A DNA stretch of 64,000 bases from Gaeumannomyces sp. JS-464 (taxonomy: Eukaryota; Ascomycota; Sordariomycetes; Magnaporthales; Magnaporthaceae): the NCBI GenBank assembly GCA_002197995.1, contig NGZR01000001.1, positions 4,154,001-4,218,000 of the forward strand. Reading direction: 5' to 3'. This document shows positions 35,045-47,610 of the stretch, piece by piece. The notes under the pieces were generated by a model that did no database searches, was not told the DNA's origin, and saw nothing but the letters and a program-made list of their open reading frames with translations. Positions within the stretch are counted from its first letter, which is position 1. Each line of letters begins with the position of its first letter. Made by a program: the position numbers and the translations under genes.

Positions 35045-36339
35045 CCATGCACGGGCAACGCTGACTCCGCAACTGGAACCGCCTCGATATCGGCCCTATC
35101 AACGTTGCAACACAACCCCCTCCACTTGCGGGGAGAAATGCAATGGTGTGCGGGATGGGCGCTGGGCCCCTGGCTCTTTCTTGAAACATCGACGGATGGC
35201 CAACCTAGCTGAGACGGCGAGACGGGGCGTGCAGAGGAGGTTGAGCTCCGAACCCAGCGCAGATCCCGGGTAAAACCGCTTTCCATGCCTGAAATTCTTT
35301 ATCCCAGGAGGTGCTTTTGCCGTTTAAGCTTTACTTGGCCCGGTCGAGGAAGCTGCAACGCTGCGCTGGCCGTCGATGCATCTGTGCTGTGATGTGCGCG
35401 TCTTCCTGTATTCCTGTCCTTGCTTTTATCCGTCGAGGACTAGTCGTGGACTGGATTGAGAGGCGAAAAAAAAATGACAAACACTTAAAAAGGATCAGAC
35501 TGATTCCCGATTTTGCGATTCCAATCTGGCCTGCCATGAAGAGGAATGCATTGCTCATCCTCTTCACCTGTTGTGGCCACACTCCACTCAAGAAGCTCGG
35601 GTCCGCGTCATGGATTCCGAGTCGCGGGTGCGGCTCTGCAAATGGGGGACAGATTCGTGCTGGTCTTGGCATTAAATCAAGTACCCGGATGCCCAGACCA
35701 GCTCTGCCGCTGGTGGGCTGCATGGGTCATCTGGGCTCGTCGACGACAACAAAAGTTGGCACTCAAGGGATTCATTTGGATGCCCACTACTGCAAAAAAA
35801 AAAAAAAAAAAAAAAAAGGTATATATTACAGGAACAGCAAAAAAGATAAGAAGGGGAGGACATATAAAAGCAGGATACAATGTCGGAATAGGAGAGAATT
35901 GGAAGAGGAAAAGATGCAAGGCAAAAACCAAGCAACCTCATTCCATCTTTTTCGCGTGAACGAGCTGCGCTAGTGCTTTGCAGCACCTGCACCCACAGGG
36001 GGTCGATATGGTGGGTCCGCCCATGCACCCTGACGCGGGCGCTTTCCGCCCACTAGCGGGGCGCGACTCAGTTCCGATAAGTGGCCGATAAGGAAATTTC
36101 GGGTGGGGACGGCGGGAAACGAAACGAAAAAAAAAAAAAAAAGTTGCAACGCATGGGTGCCAGGTGAGCGATCGGTCTTGGCAGCAGTTTTGACCGATGT
36201 CCTGCTCGACTGCTCCTGTTTTGCGTCCTGTCGCTGCTGTGCTCGTGGGAGAAAGAAAGCGCCGGTCCAGTTCCCCCAATTGGCAACCAAGCCCCAACCA
36301 CCGCTCTCTTTGGAAGCGATCGCCTAGCGCACCGTCAAG
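35045..36339. other. Intergenic region, promoter side of DBP9
   Basis: Normal base composition resumes immediately after the LTR. The region has an A homopolymer (35794-35817) and a second A run near 36126-36142. Long frames here are low-complexity and unsupported. The right part is the DBP9 promoter and leader. Confidence 0.55.
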
Positions 36340-38436
36340 ATGAAACGGAAGCTCGACGAAAACAACGCGCCCGCGTCGGTGCCCGAGGCGGACGCGAAGC
36401 CGACCACGCCGCAGGAGCAGGGCCCCTCGTTCGCTGACCTCGGATTGGACCCCCGCCTCCTCCAGGCCGTCGCCCAGCAAGCCTTCCAGGTGCCTACTCT
36501 CGTCCAGAGCAAGGCCATACCGCTCGTGCTCGACGGCAAAGATGTGCTCGCCAAGGCCAAGACGGGATCGGGCAAGGTGCGCAGCCGCCCCTTCCAGAGG
36601 GGACACTTGCGAGAGCTGGGCGAGGAAGAGGGTGCTAACGTTGCCTGTTCTGAACGAAATAGACCGCCGCATTCGTTCTGCCGATATTGCAGGCTATCCT
36701 GAAGCGAAAGCAGGTTTGTTTCTCTACAAGACGGACAACCCCCTTTGTCTCCTGATGTGCAGCGGACGCCGCTGACTCTCCCTGCTTCTTTGCAGATCAA
36801 CAATGGCGACGCATCCATAGCCGCCCTCATCTTGGTTCCCACCCGCGAGCTCGCGGTCCAGGTCACCAAGGAAGTCGAGAAGTTCAGCGCCTTCTGCGCC
36901 AAAGACATCCAGGTGGTCGGGCTCACAGATAAGCTCTCTACGGCGGTGCAGAGGTCGCTACTGCTTTCCAACTCGCCCGACGTCATCGTATCAACGCCTT
37001 CAACCGCCTGGCACAACATCGAGTCTTCGGCGCTGGCCCTGGACAAGCTCGCGCATCTGGTTCTGGACGAGGCAGACCTTGTTCTGTCCTACGGCTACAG
37101 CGATGACCTAGAGAAGGTCGCACAGGCCCTTCCCAAGGGTGTCCAGACTGTCATGACGAGTGCCACGCTCACGGACGAGATCGACACACTGAAAGGCCTG
37201 TTTCTCCGGGATTCGGTTATGCTGGATCTTGAGGAGCCTGACGCAGAGGGGTCGGGGGCCACACAATACGTGGTCAAGTACGTGACATCCCTCCCACCCG
37301 TTTCGTTCTACCCCTACAATTGAAATCTAGCTGCTAACACGCTCTCCTGCAGATGCGGAGAGGACGAGAAATTCTTGCTTGCCTACATCATGTTCAAGCT
37401 TAAGCTGATAAAAGGCAAGGTCATCATATTTGTCGGAGATGTGGACCGCTGTTATCGTTTGAAGCTCTTTTTTGAGCAGTTTGGTATCCGCAGCTGTATC
37501 CTCAACTCAGAGCTTCCCGTAAATTCGAGGATCTCGGTTGTGGAGGAGTTCAACCGGAACGTATATGATATTATCATTGCGTCGGACGAGAACGAAATAC
37601 TGGGCGACGAGGATGTGGGCGAGGGGAGCAGCAAGGCCGAGACAGAGTCCGGCGACAAGGCAGACGGCGCAGATGACGGCGATTCAAAGTCGAAAGCTGG
37701 GTCGCGACCCAAGAAGAAGAGGAAGACTGGGCCGAAACGGGACAAGCAGTACGGAGTGTCAAGAGGCATAGACTTCAAGAACGTGGCGGTGGTGGTAAAC
37801 TTCGACCTCCCACTAACGGCCACATCGTATACACACCGCATCGGGCGGACGGCACGGGCTGGGCAGACAGGCATGGTCCTCAGCTTCTACGTGCCCAAGG
37901 AGCTGTTCAGGAAGCACGTGCCGACGTCGATCGACTCGGCAGAGAAAGACGAGAAGGTGCTGGCACGCATCGTCAAGCAGCAGGCCAAGCTGGGGCGTGA
38001 GCTGAAGCCGTACCACTTCGACCGGGACCAGGTGGAGAGCTTCCGGTACCGCATGAATGACGCGCTGCGGGCCGTGACGAAGGTGGCGGTACGGGAGGCG
38101 CGGACGCGAGAGCTGCGACAAGAGCTGCTTAAGAGCGAGAAGCTCAAGCGGCATTTTGAGGAGAACCCGGCCGAGCTGCAACACCTGGCGCGGCACGACT
38201 CGGAGCTGCGGACGGCGAGGGCGAACCCAGAGCTCAGGCACGTACCAGACTACCTACTGCCCAAGGAGGGTCGAAAAGCGCTCTCGGCGGCCGAGATTGG
38301 ATTCGTGCCACTGCGCAAGTCGGCGTCGGACAAGGACAGGCGGACAAAGTGCTTCCGCAAAGGCAGGGGCGGCAAGGTCGGAGTGCGGAAGGCCGATCCG
38401 CTCCGGACGTTTAAGGCGAAAAGGAAGTCCAAATAG
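36340..38436 (+). CDS. dbp9: DEAD-box ATP-dependent RNA helicase Dbp9 (60S ribosome biogenesis)
   Basis: Nucleolar helicase needed for 27S pre-rRNA processing. Exons: 36340-36576, 36663-36713, 36796-37277, 37353-38436. Q motif [18 protein letters not shown]; motif I AKTGSGK, whose Thr comes from the next exon (intron between K and T); Ia [34 protein letters not shown]. The long acidic/basic insertion between the helicase-C strands ([17 protein letters not shown], then [19 protein letters not shown]) and the Lys/Arg-rich end ([16 protein letters not shown]) are typical of Dbp9. The 51-bp exon 2 codes [17 protein letters not shown]. Unlike most neighbours, this gene has no frame interruption. 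Confidence 0.95.
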
Positions 38437-39247
38437 TCGTGGTTTAGGGCGGGGTTATCTCCAGCCGGCTCTTTTATCAGTTCTCGTTTTTAGTCTGCAC
38501 CAAGCGACTTGACATTTCAGCGTCGTGACCGCGCAATGCTGCTCAGTTTGGCTTTTGCCTAGTGTGAGCGTAATTCGACCCCTCGACCTCGATTTGATAC
38601 TGCAGTGATTTGTTACACGGAGATTTTGGAACATTTCTTTCGAAGACTAAGGCCGCTTGGCAAGTGCTCTCTAGTAGCCCTCACGGTTTGGAACAACAAC
38701 ATCCATACCGGTACCTAAATTGGCATAGGCACCATTTACCTCAGTCCGCCCTTCGGAAAAAGACCTAGGCTGCACTTCTGCTGGTATCTTGGCCGAATTA
38801 CCAGCACCTCATGGGAGCGCCTCCTTCGGGTGCTCCTGGCTTGACCTAGTTCAGTTGCTCGCGCAACCACCATCATCTAAACCCGTACCAACGACGGAGA
38901 ACTCTGCCAGCTCTACCATACATTGGGGTCCGGGCTCATTAGTTTCCTCAGATGCACCTTGATCTTCCAATACTCCCAAATATCACCGCCCGTCTGCCTC
39001 CTAGTTAACTCTGAACACATGCATGTACTAGATCTATCCCAACCAACACCTACCTAGCCTCCACTGCCACGCAATGTGCAGAGGTAACCACACCTGACAA
39101 GCTAGCTGTTTCCTGTCCGTCATCTTGATTTCTATTCTCTCGCACGAAACTCGAAAAAAAAAAGACTCTGCATAAGTTCCGCCGAATTGCATTACTCAGA
39201 CGCTCTTGAGCCGGGCGATGAGAAGAAAGCCGGCAAGGTAGTCAGCC
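38437..39247. other. Intergenic region
   Basis: DBP9 3' region and the upstream region of the next plus-strand gene. No gene or repeat recognised. Confidence 0.6.
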
Positions 39248-40225
39248 ATGTCTCAAAAATTGCCCACAATCGACAGCCTCGCGAAAGGGCAAGGCGATGA
39301 TGGCGCTATGCCAGAGCCGGCATCCGAGAACCCGGGGTCGCAACTGCGCAGCACATGTGAGGCATACACTCCACCGCTTCTGCAAGGTATCCTCTGCGTT
39401 TACTGACTTGTATATCTGGTGCCAGTCAGTGATTGGGGGTGGGGCGACTTTGGGCAAGGAGACGCGGCATACGAAGATGACGACGAAATGACAGCCGAAG
39501 ACAAGGAGCTCCTCGAGCAGTTGCGCATATCAGAAGAGCATGAATAGGAAAGCTGCTTTTCGCCCGGCCATACTGCACAGGATGCCACCCAAGCCCTTGT
39601 CCGCCAGTCGCCTGTCCATCAGTCCCGGCCCACATCGCCTTCCTCATCAGAGACAGTACAGGATAGCCAAAACAGCTCGGTCGCTGGGAGTACCCAGTCC
39701 CCAAGTGGACCGGTGATTGGCTCCTGGTCGGGGTTCAACGCCTATCTCAAGCGCAGAGCGATCAAGCCAGCCGTCAGCGTCCTACACCGTGGGACATGGG
39801 CCTCTCAGGCGGCCAATGGCACTCTTGCGACGGCGCGTCATGGCAAGAAGAGAAGGAGGGTCATGGCCTTTCTGGACCCAGACGCTTCGCCGACTCCACG
39901 GCCGCGCAAGAAGCCAAAATCCGAGGCCGGGAACAGTACGTGCACTCAGTCTACCGAGCCAGCCGCCGATGCTGCCCCTGGACCGTCAGCGCCCGCCTCC
40001 AACCTGAAGACGCCGGCCTCTCAAAAAGTTAAACCCTCCGGTAGCTCGGTGGCAGCTCAGACGTCTATCCCCAAGAGGTCGAGCCAGTTCAAGAACTCGG
40101 ACCAATCTTCCCAGATCCCTATTTTGATTGAAGGCGACAGCGATGACGACGGTGAGACCCCGCAAACGAGTGCGAAGCTCCCGCGCGATGAAGCCTTGTC
40201 TGAAAAAGGAAAACAGCACCAAAGA

Positions 40226-40265
<40 letters not shown>

Positions 40266-42967
40266 CGCAACAACACCAGTGGAAACAGCAACATGAACAA
40301 CTATCACAACATCAGCAGCAGAAACAACCACAACGATCCCAGCCACAGCCGCAGACTCAGCCACGAGTCCAGACCCAACAGAAGCAGCAGCAGCAGCAAC
40401 AACAATCACCGTCTCAACCACAAAAGCAATCACAGATCCGGAGCCAGCAGCAGCAGCACCACCAGCGTCATCACCCTCAACAACAACAACGGAAACAGCA
40501 ACGAGAGCAATGGCAACAGCCGGCATCAAGGCAACCGACCCGACACGACTCTCCTGCGGTGCTGACACTCCCGACCCCTGTTCCGTCGACGCCGAGCAAT
40601 ACATCCTCAAACCGGCAGTCTTCCTTCAAAAATGTCTTTGCCGGTGCTACAAAGGCAGAGCCAGGACCCCCACGAAGGTGGCTACCGCGCAGTCGGTAGC
40701 TGCATGTCCACAGCCGCAGAAACACCCTGCAGCGATCCAGATCGACCGTGCCGAAGCCATCAGGATCATGAAAGCCACACGAGCACCGCGGACTCCATCC
40801 GGCCCCGTGACCAACCAGGACATGCGGAGGCAGGTCAGGGAGTCGGACCTCGCCACCAGGCGCCAGCCGCCGCGACGGGACGCCGAGTTCTGGGAGGAGC
40901 ATGAGCGGCCCCAGGGGAAGAAATGGAAGAATCGAGGCTTCATCGCAGCTGGCGGCCGGCGGCACGACAACAAAGAAGCGCGTGACAAGCGAAACCTGAA
41001 GAAAACGACGGACAAGTTCTGCCGCGAGATCAAGGAGAAGCACCCAGAGCTCGCTGACGAGGAGATCCAGAGCCGCGCCACCAAACAGGCCGAAGAGTGG
41101 CAAGAAAACTTGATGAAGAAGAGGGAGGCGGCCAAGACTCAGGCTGACCGCAGTGGCACCATCATCTACAACGATGGCGAGGACGGCAACGTGGACGACG
41201 AGGATGTGCTCAACGGCATCAATGGAAGACAGTCAATCACGGCCAGTCTTCCTTTCGGGATTCTGCCGGAGCAGGAGGTTCTCGTCTATACCGTCTACAA
41301 GACGCACCCCTTCCACGAAAAGACGGCAAAAGAGATGGGAGACAGTCACGTCCGTGTCAAAACCTTTGCGAGCAAGAACCAAGCCAACGACTTGGCCAAA
41401 ACAACATTCTCGAGGCTGGACGATCCTATACTCAGGGGCATCGAGGCCGAGATCCACGAGGAGTCAGTAAACTACAGTGATAGGTGTGGCATGTTCTGGG
41501 GCCGTAGGCTATACGCGGACGGGACAATGCACCTCGTCTTTGTGGACGAGGAGAGGGTGCAGACCGGGAACCTGAATCCCTCGCAGTGGAAGGGCAAGAA
41601 GCTATCACGTCGTTTTATCAATGCTTTCGCGCCCTTGAGATTCGATGTCTGGGCCTTCTTTACCGAACTCGTCCCTGAACAGGAGACCCCCGCATCTGCC
41701 CCTGCCCAACAGGAAAGCCACCGACTCGACGGCAGGGGCTGCTATTCTGCCCCCTCAAGCCAAGAAGACGGCATCACCATCCCACGATGCAGCTGCCCGT
41801 CACAAGAGAGGATCGTCGGCACCCCCAATCGCAAGAACCCCGAACAATCCACACAGCAGTTGCAGTACAGGCTGCAGGGATCAAGCGTCTACAGCACGCC
41901 AGTGCCTGCCCGAGGAAGCCTTCTACGCTCCGCCAAAGGGCAAACAGCTTCTGTATCGGGAGCTGGTCAAGCCTTTGCCGGCGAGCCTGTCCCAGTCGCA
42001 GGCCGAGGCCGAGATGAACGGCAGCAAGGAGGCGGATGACCAGCAGTCAGTGACCACTGTCGACGGCCATGGCGATGGCGATGAGGCCACAAGGCCTCTG
42101 GAGCGCACAACACTCTACCCAGTCCACGTCCGGGCCTTCACCACCCTGGGGGACGCAAACTACCATGCCTTGATGACGTACCTCTCGGTGGCGCGGCACG
42201 CGCGCCGCGCCGCCTGCACGAACCGGCACTGCCCGGACGGGCCGCCGCGGTTCGGGGGCGGGCTGCAGGCCGAGGGAGTCTTCAACTGCGGCTGCCGCAC
42301 GCTGGCAGCGCTCATCGGGACCGAGACGCAGTCGCCGGCCGGCGGCGGGGCGAACCCGCTGCGCGAGGCGCGGGCCCGCGGCATCGACGTCGCGACGGAG
42401 GAGAACCTGACGCTCGACCTCTACAACTGGCCCGAGTACGGCCTCGCCCTCGACTTCCGCCACCTGTGCATCCAGGTCGTCCGGACCGAGCTCACGGGCC
42501 CTTGGCCCATCGGCCAGGGCCTGATCGACGCCGACGCCGCGGACGGGGACGGCGAGGGCAGCAGCGGCGGCGGCGGCCCGCCGAGGGAGGAGTGGGAGGA
42601 GTGGGTGCGGCAGATGCAGCGGGGGAAGCGCAACCTGGCGCTGCGGGAGAGCCGCGTGGAGAGGGAGGCCGGCGAGGAGCTCAAGCGGAAGAGGAAGGCG
42701 GCCAGGGCGGCCAACCAGGCAAAGCTGATGCAGCTGCGCGACATCTCGGACGCGCTGCACGGGGTCAGGCGCAGGTCCCACCAGAAGAAGCAGGCGGCAA
42801 GGGACGACGACGACGACGACGACGACGTGCCGTCGCCGAGGCTGGCGCGTGGCGGCGAAGGCCGGGAGGCGGAGCTGGGAATGGACGAGGAAGGGCGGGC
42901 TGACGAGCCTAACGAACACAGCGAGCCTGATGAGTCTGAGGAGTCGGAAGAGTCGGAGGAGGAGTGA
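39248..42967 (+). CDS. Gln-rich, probably nuclear protein of unknown function, with in-frame TAG and two frame changes
   Basis: Unrecognised. Exon 1 (39248-39386, MSQKLPTIDSLAKGQGDDG..) joins through a very short intron (39387-39425, 39 bp) to an acidic exon (VSDWGWGDFGQGD..). An in-frame TAG at 39545-39547 follows, after which the same frame goes on for over 1.1 kb with protein-like sequence (GPVIGSWSGFNAYLKRR). Then come basic KKRRR and RPRKKPK patches, a huge Gln tract (about 40,200-40,530), a charged region (AEFWEEHERPQGKKWKNRGF), and a compact middle part (ASLPFGILPEQEVLVYTVYK, MFWGRRLYADGTMHLVFVDE). A Cys/His-containing segment (CTNRHCPDG, FNCGCRTLAALIG) and an acidic Ser/Glu tail ending at TGA/TAG 42965 complete it. 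Frame changes near 40,690 and 41,700 look like indels. If the TAG is real, the first product is an approximately 85-residue protein and the rest may start downstream. Confidence 0.65.
40229..40261 (+). repeat. (CAG)11 microsatellite coding polyglutamine
   Basis: Eleven CAG units in frame, within a longer Gln-rich coding tract that runs on to about 40,530 with mixed CAA and CAG codons. Confidence 0.9.
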
Positions 42968-43754
42968 TAGAACCAAAGTCTTGCCTAGGACACAGATGTC
43001 CTTTGGCACATTATTTTGATGGGCTGGATGATTCGTTTCAGGATGGTCTGTCTGCCTAGACTTCGATATTTGCTTTTCACGCGCTGGCTACCTATTCATC
43101 TTTCTTTCCTTCTCTTTCCTTTTATCTTCCCGAAATTCCTCTCCAGTCGCCCCCTTTTTCCCAGTTTCCCTTTTCTTTTCGCATTTTCAGTTAGCCGTTG
43201 TGATTCCTTGCCTATTTCCAACCACCCCGCCATCACCTCCAGGGCCTTCTCGTCCTTGGGTACCAAATTCCAGTCATGTCCTTGGACATGTTCCACAGCA
43301 CGAAATCGAGCCCAGGCCCGAGGAATATGGTCAGGTACATGCCTGCCTAGTTAGGCAGGTTGGTACTGATCTATTTAGATACCAAGCGAGGTAGATGCGT
43401 ATCGGTGTATGGAGGCAGTAATGCGCACGCGATGCTTCCACGTCGAGCCGGCCTCTGCGTAGACATACACGAAAGGGATTGCGCAGGATACACAGCTCAT
43501 AGATAAAGGTGAAAACTATAGAAAATGACCCCGGCAGTCAGGCTCCAAGGAAAAGTATGGATGGCCCTGAATCTCCCTGGCGCCAACCAAATCGGTATCA
43601 TCATGAGGTGGCCAACAACTCCCACCCCGTCCCAGCCCAAGCAAAAAACAGCAATCCACGGCAGACGCATGTACGCGTTGACTCGACACATTGAAAAGCA
43701 AGCAACAACCAACCAACCAACCCTACCCACCTGCTACGGTATTTCGTTCCCCGA
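42968..43754. other. Intergenic region between convergent genes
   Basis: 3' regions of the Gln-rich gene and of SMC3. Pyrimidine-rich in the first half (about 43,090-43,190); no gene recognised. Confidence 0.6.
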
Positions 43755-46700
43755 TCACCTCTTTTGCTGCCCCTCAACGAAGCTCAACGCCGCCTCGGTG
43801 GGGACACAGTCGATAGCGCTGGTCTTGTTGGTGAAAGTGACTCCGTAGCACTTGTCTGCCACGAGCACGATCTCGGGTCGGAAGGTGGTGCAGATGAATT
43901 GCGTGCTGTGCTCCTTGGATATCGAGTCCAGGAGGCTGGCCACGGCCGTTCGGTACTGCGCGTCGAGGTTGGCATCTACCTCGTCGAACACAACCATTGG
44001 GCTTGATTCGGTCTGCTGGATGGCGAAGATGAGGCAGAGCGCGCACAAACCTACAGAGAAGAGGAATTGTGTTAGTAAGTACCTACCTAGCCATATACAT
44101 TTCACACATGGAGGTGGGAGCAAGACAGACGCACTCTTTTGGCCACCACTCAGCTGCTGGATCTTCTGTTGCTCGTCAAAGACCTTGGAGTTGAACGACA
44201 CGCTGATGCCAACGCCAACGTAGTTTTCGACCGTGTGCCTCTGCTCGTCGTCGGAATCCTGCTCGGCGGGCCGGTTGTCGGCGCGGCGCTGGATCACTAG
44301 CCGACCCTGGCCGGCAGGTACCAGCAGCTCGAAGATGCGGCTGAACTCCTGCGACACCTGTTTGAAAGTGCGCTCGATGGCCTCGTCCTTCTTCTGGTCA
44401 AGGTGGTTGATCAGCTCCTCAATGGACTGCTTGGATGAGTCGAGCTCCTTGCGCCGCTTGACCAGCTGCTCCTGCTGTGTGGTGAAGCTGTTGTACTGCT
44501 CAAACGCCTTCTTGTTGACGTGCTTGTACTTTTTCAGGTTGTCATTGACCTTGGCGAGTCTGCTCTCGATCTGTTCCGGACGGGGTGTTAGCGGCAAACC
44601 AAGGATGCACAGGCAGGACGGAGGAAGAAACGAACCCTCTTCAGCTCCATCCGCTCGTACTTGTCAAAGGCCTCCTCCGGCAGAACTCCAAGGTCCCGAA
44701 TGTTCTTGGCGAACTCGGCAATCTGCGAGGTGATGAGCGCCTTCTTCTGCAACCCCTTTTCGAGCTTCTTCTGCAGCTTCTCGATCAACGCCTTAAGCTC
44801 GTCGCGCTCTTTCTCCTTGTCTGTCTTTTCCTTTTCGAGCTTCGCCGCTTCTGCCGCTGCCTCCTCGATGTTGGCCTCGGCTGCCTGGAACGCGGTGTCG
44901 AGCGACGCGATCTTCCGCTGGAGCTTCTTCTGCTGCTTGAGAGCATCCTCATAGCTACCCGCGCCCCCAATGCTGCTAGCGGGCGCTGTAGCGTCTTCGC
45001 GCGCCAGGCTGGTAAGTTCGTCCTCCTTACGGCGAAGGTTCTGGTTCAGGTCGTTCTCCAGAATCTGTTTCTTCTTTTCCAGCTCGCCGCGCCTCTTGCT
45101 GCAGTCTCCCAGCTGCATGCTGAGCTCTGCCACCTGCTCCCCAAGAAGCTGAAGCTGCTCTTCCTCATGCGCTGTCAGCGCCTTTTTGAAGTCGCTATTC
45201 AGCTCCGCCTCGAGTGCCGATAGATTCTCATCGAAACTCCTCATATGACTGTCGATCGTCTCGAGACTCTGGTTGACCGTCTCGAGATGGTTCCTCTTAT
45301 TCGAGAGCTCCGACCGCTTGAAAGCTAGCTCGCTCTCTTTGCTCCTGAAATCTCCGTCAAGCCGACGCATCTCGTCCTCCAGCCTCCGAGTCTGGCCCAG
45401 TGCCGTGGTGATCTCCTGGCCCTTGGCTTCAATTTGCCTATTAATCGCATTCGATTCGGACTGGAGCTCTTCGTATTCTTTCTTGAGTCGGTTGACATCG
45501 CGGACGTACAGCAGGCGGGATGCTGTTGGGTCGGTATAACCGCCGCTAACGGCGCCCCTCTTGGAAGTCGTGTCGCCGTCCATCGTGACGCAGTCGACAT
45601 TGTGGGTACGGGCGATTTGCGTGGCGACGTCGCGAGATGCGCAGAGTACGCTCTTTCCAAAGACCTGCTGGAACGCCTTCTCGTACTCGCCATCGTACGT
45701 GATTTTGTTGAGAATGGGGAACGCATTGTTGCTTCGGGGCGCGTTGACGGGCCTGGGCCGCAGCTGGGCCAGCGGCATGCAGGTGATGCGGCCGCCCCTC
45801 TCCTTGTCGAGCATCTCGAGGAGCATCGTGCCGGTCTCCTTGTTGTCCACCACGTAGTGGAACAGGCTGTTCCCGGCCACTTGCTCAACAGGAATCCGAT
45901 ATGCCTCATCGACCTCCATCAGGTCCGCCAGTATGCCGTACGCGCCTGGGATGTCGTGCTTTCTCTTCAGCCGCACAATCGTGTCCAAGGCGCGTGACGT
46001 CGACCCATCCATGACTTGCGCGAGTCTTGCATCGGCCCTCTCCTTTTGCTTCCTGGCACTCGAGAGCTTGGCATCGAGCTTTCCATACTCTCGCCGTAGC
46101 TCCTGCCTCTCGTCGTTTAGCGTGTCCATCTTTTCCGTGGCCTCCCTGAGCTGGGTGTCCAGCTCCGTTCTGCGATCAACCCGCGAATCAAGGCCCTGCT
46201 GCAGCTGCAAAATCTCGGCCTCCAGATTCTTGATGGCCGCCTTTGTCTCGCTGATGTCCTCCTCCACGGCGAGGCGGTTCGCCTTGTGGCTCGTGAGCGA
46301 GAGGTTGAGGCCATTGATCGTTTCTTGTAGGTAAGCGTCGCGGTCGGCCTTGGTCTTGAACCGAGAGTTGCGCGACTGTTTGCCGTACAGTCGCTCGCGG
46401 GCGGCCTTGGCAGCTTCGAACTGCTGCTTGACCTTGTCCTCCTTCTGTTTCCTCTTGGTGTACTCGGGAATCAGTTTGGCGAGCTCGGCCTCTTTTGACT
46501 TGATGGCAGCCCTCACGGCCTTGAGTTCCCCATCGCGCTCCCTTTTGGTCTCTTGCTGGGTGCTCTGAACCTCGGACAGGTCCCTCAGCTTGAGCTCTAG
46601 TTTGGCCATGGCCTTTGACGCGTCACGGCGGTCGTTCTCGAGACTCCCTCTCTCCGAGGTGGACATTTCTAGTGACTGCTGTAGGTTAGATAGCCTGTCC

Positions 46701-47610
46701 TCGAGCTGGGCAATCGCCTGCTCATTTTCCGCGAGCGCCTGCTGAAACTCGCTGCTCCCATCCGCCCCAAGCGAGCCTGTTCGATACTCTCGAGGGTCTC
46801 GGTGAGGGCCTGCTGATGGTAGAAGTTGTAGGCGTACTCGAGGCATCGACGTTCCCGGTCGCTGACCTGGAAGTTGCGAAGGTCTTCCTTTTCCTTTTCT
46901 AGCTCGGTAAGGCGCTCCTTGACGTCCTTGAGCAGCTCGTCGATCTTTTCTCGCTTGTTGATGGTCTCGGCCATGATCTTGCGCGACTCTGTGCGGCGCG
47001 ACTCGTAGCTCTCAGTACCCGCGATCTCCTTGAGCAGCTTGAGACGGTCCGACTCCTTCATGTTCGTCAAGGCCGTCACACGGCCCTGGGGCACAATGTA
47101 GTAGGGGTTGACGCGCGAGAAACCAGCCATCTCGAGCAGACTGAAAACCTCGTTCCGTGACTGGACGACCTTTCTGTCGATCGAGTATTCGTCCTTCTTG
47201 AGACTAATGGTGCGCTTGATGATGACCTCCTTGTTTCCGGTGTGGAAGCGATCATCGGTGTTGTCAAAGATGATCTCGACATAGGCGGTCATGACGGCCG
47301 ACCCGGAGCCCTCATGGAGCAGCGCCTGGCGCTCCTCGCGGCTCATCTGAGTGTACGCATCGCTGAGCACGAAGCGAATCGCGGCGAAGAAGTTGCTCTT
47401 GCCGGAGCCATTTCGTCCGACGATGACATTTGTGCCCGGCGAGAAGGGCTCGATGACGGTCTGCTCCTTGTAGCTGTTTCCGGAGGCAAGGGGCTGTCAG
47501 CATCGCAGACGAGAGCCAGTGCGGGCACAATGGCTGGACCTGCGCAAACGCACGCGCCTTGTCGGCACCTACCTTTTAAAGCCCTGGATGATGATCTGCT
47601 TGATGAACAT
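43755..47610 (-). CDS. smc3: Cohesin subunit SMC3 (SudA)
   Basis: ATPase arm of the cohesin ring that holds sister chromatids. Exons: 47610-47573 ([12 protein letters not shown]), 47473-44636, 44570-44135, 44050-43755. Walker [13 protein letters not shown] lies at the N-terminus. The first coiled coil follows, then the hinge (about 46,000-45,500, with [13 protein letters not shown] and [10 protein letters not shown]), and the second coiled coil. The C-terminal head has signature [19 protein letters not shown] (split by the last intron) and Walker B/D-loop [13 protein letters not shown]. Acetyl-acceptor lysines of Smc3 would lie in the N-terminal head; I have not assigned them. One frame change near 46,775 (joining EQARLG to ADGSSEFQQ) looks like a G missing from a G-run. 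Length is normal for SMC3 (about 1,200 residues). Confidence 0.95.

Noticed and set aside
35311..35973. 220-codon frame right of the retrotransposon as a gene
   Set aside because: Runs through a poly-A tract as polylysine and has no recognisable domain; it overlaps the DBP9 upstream region.
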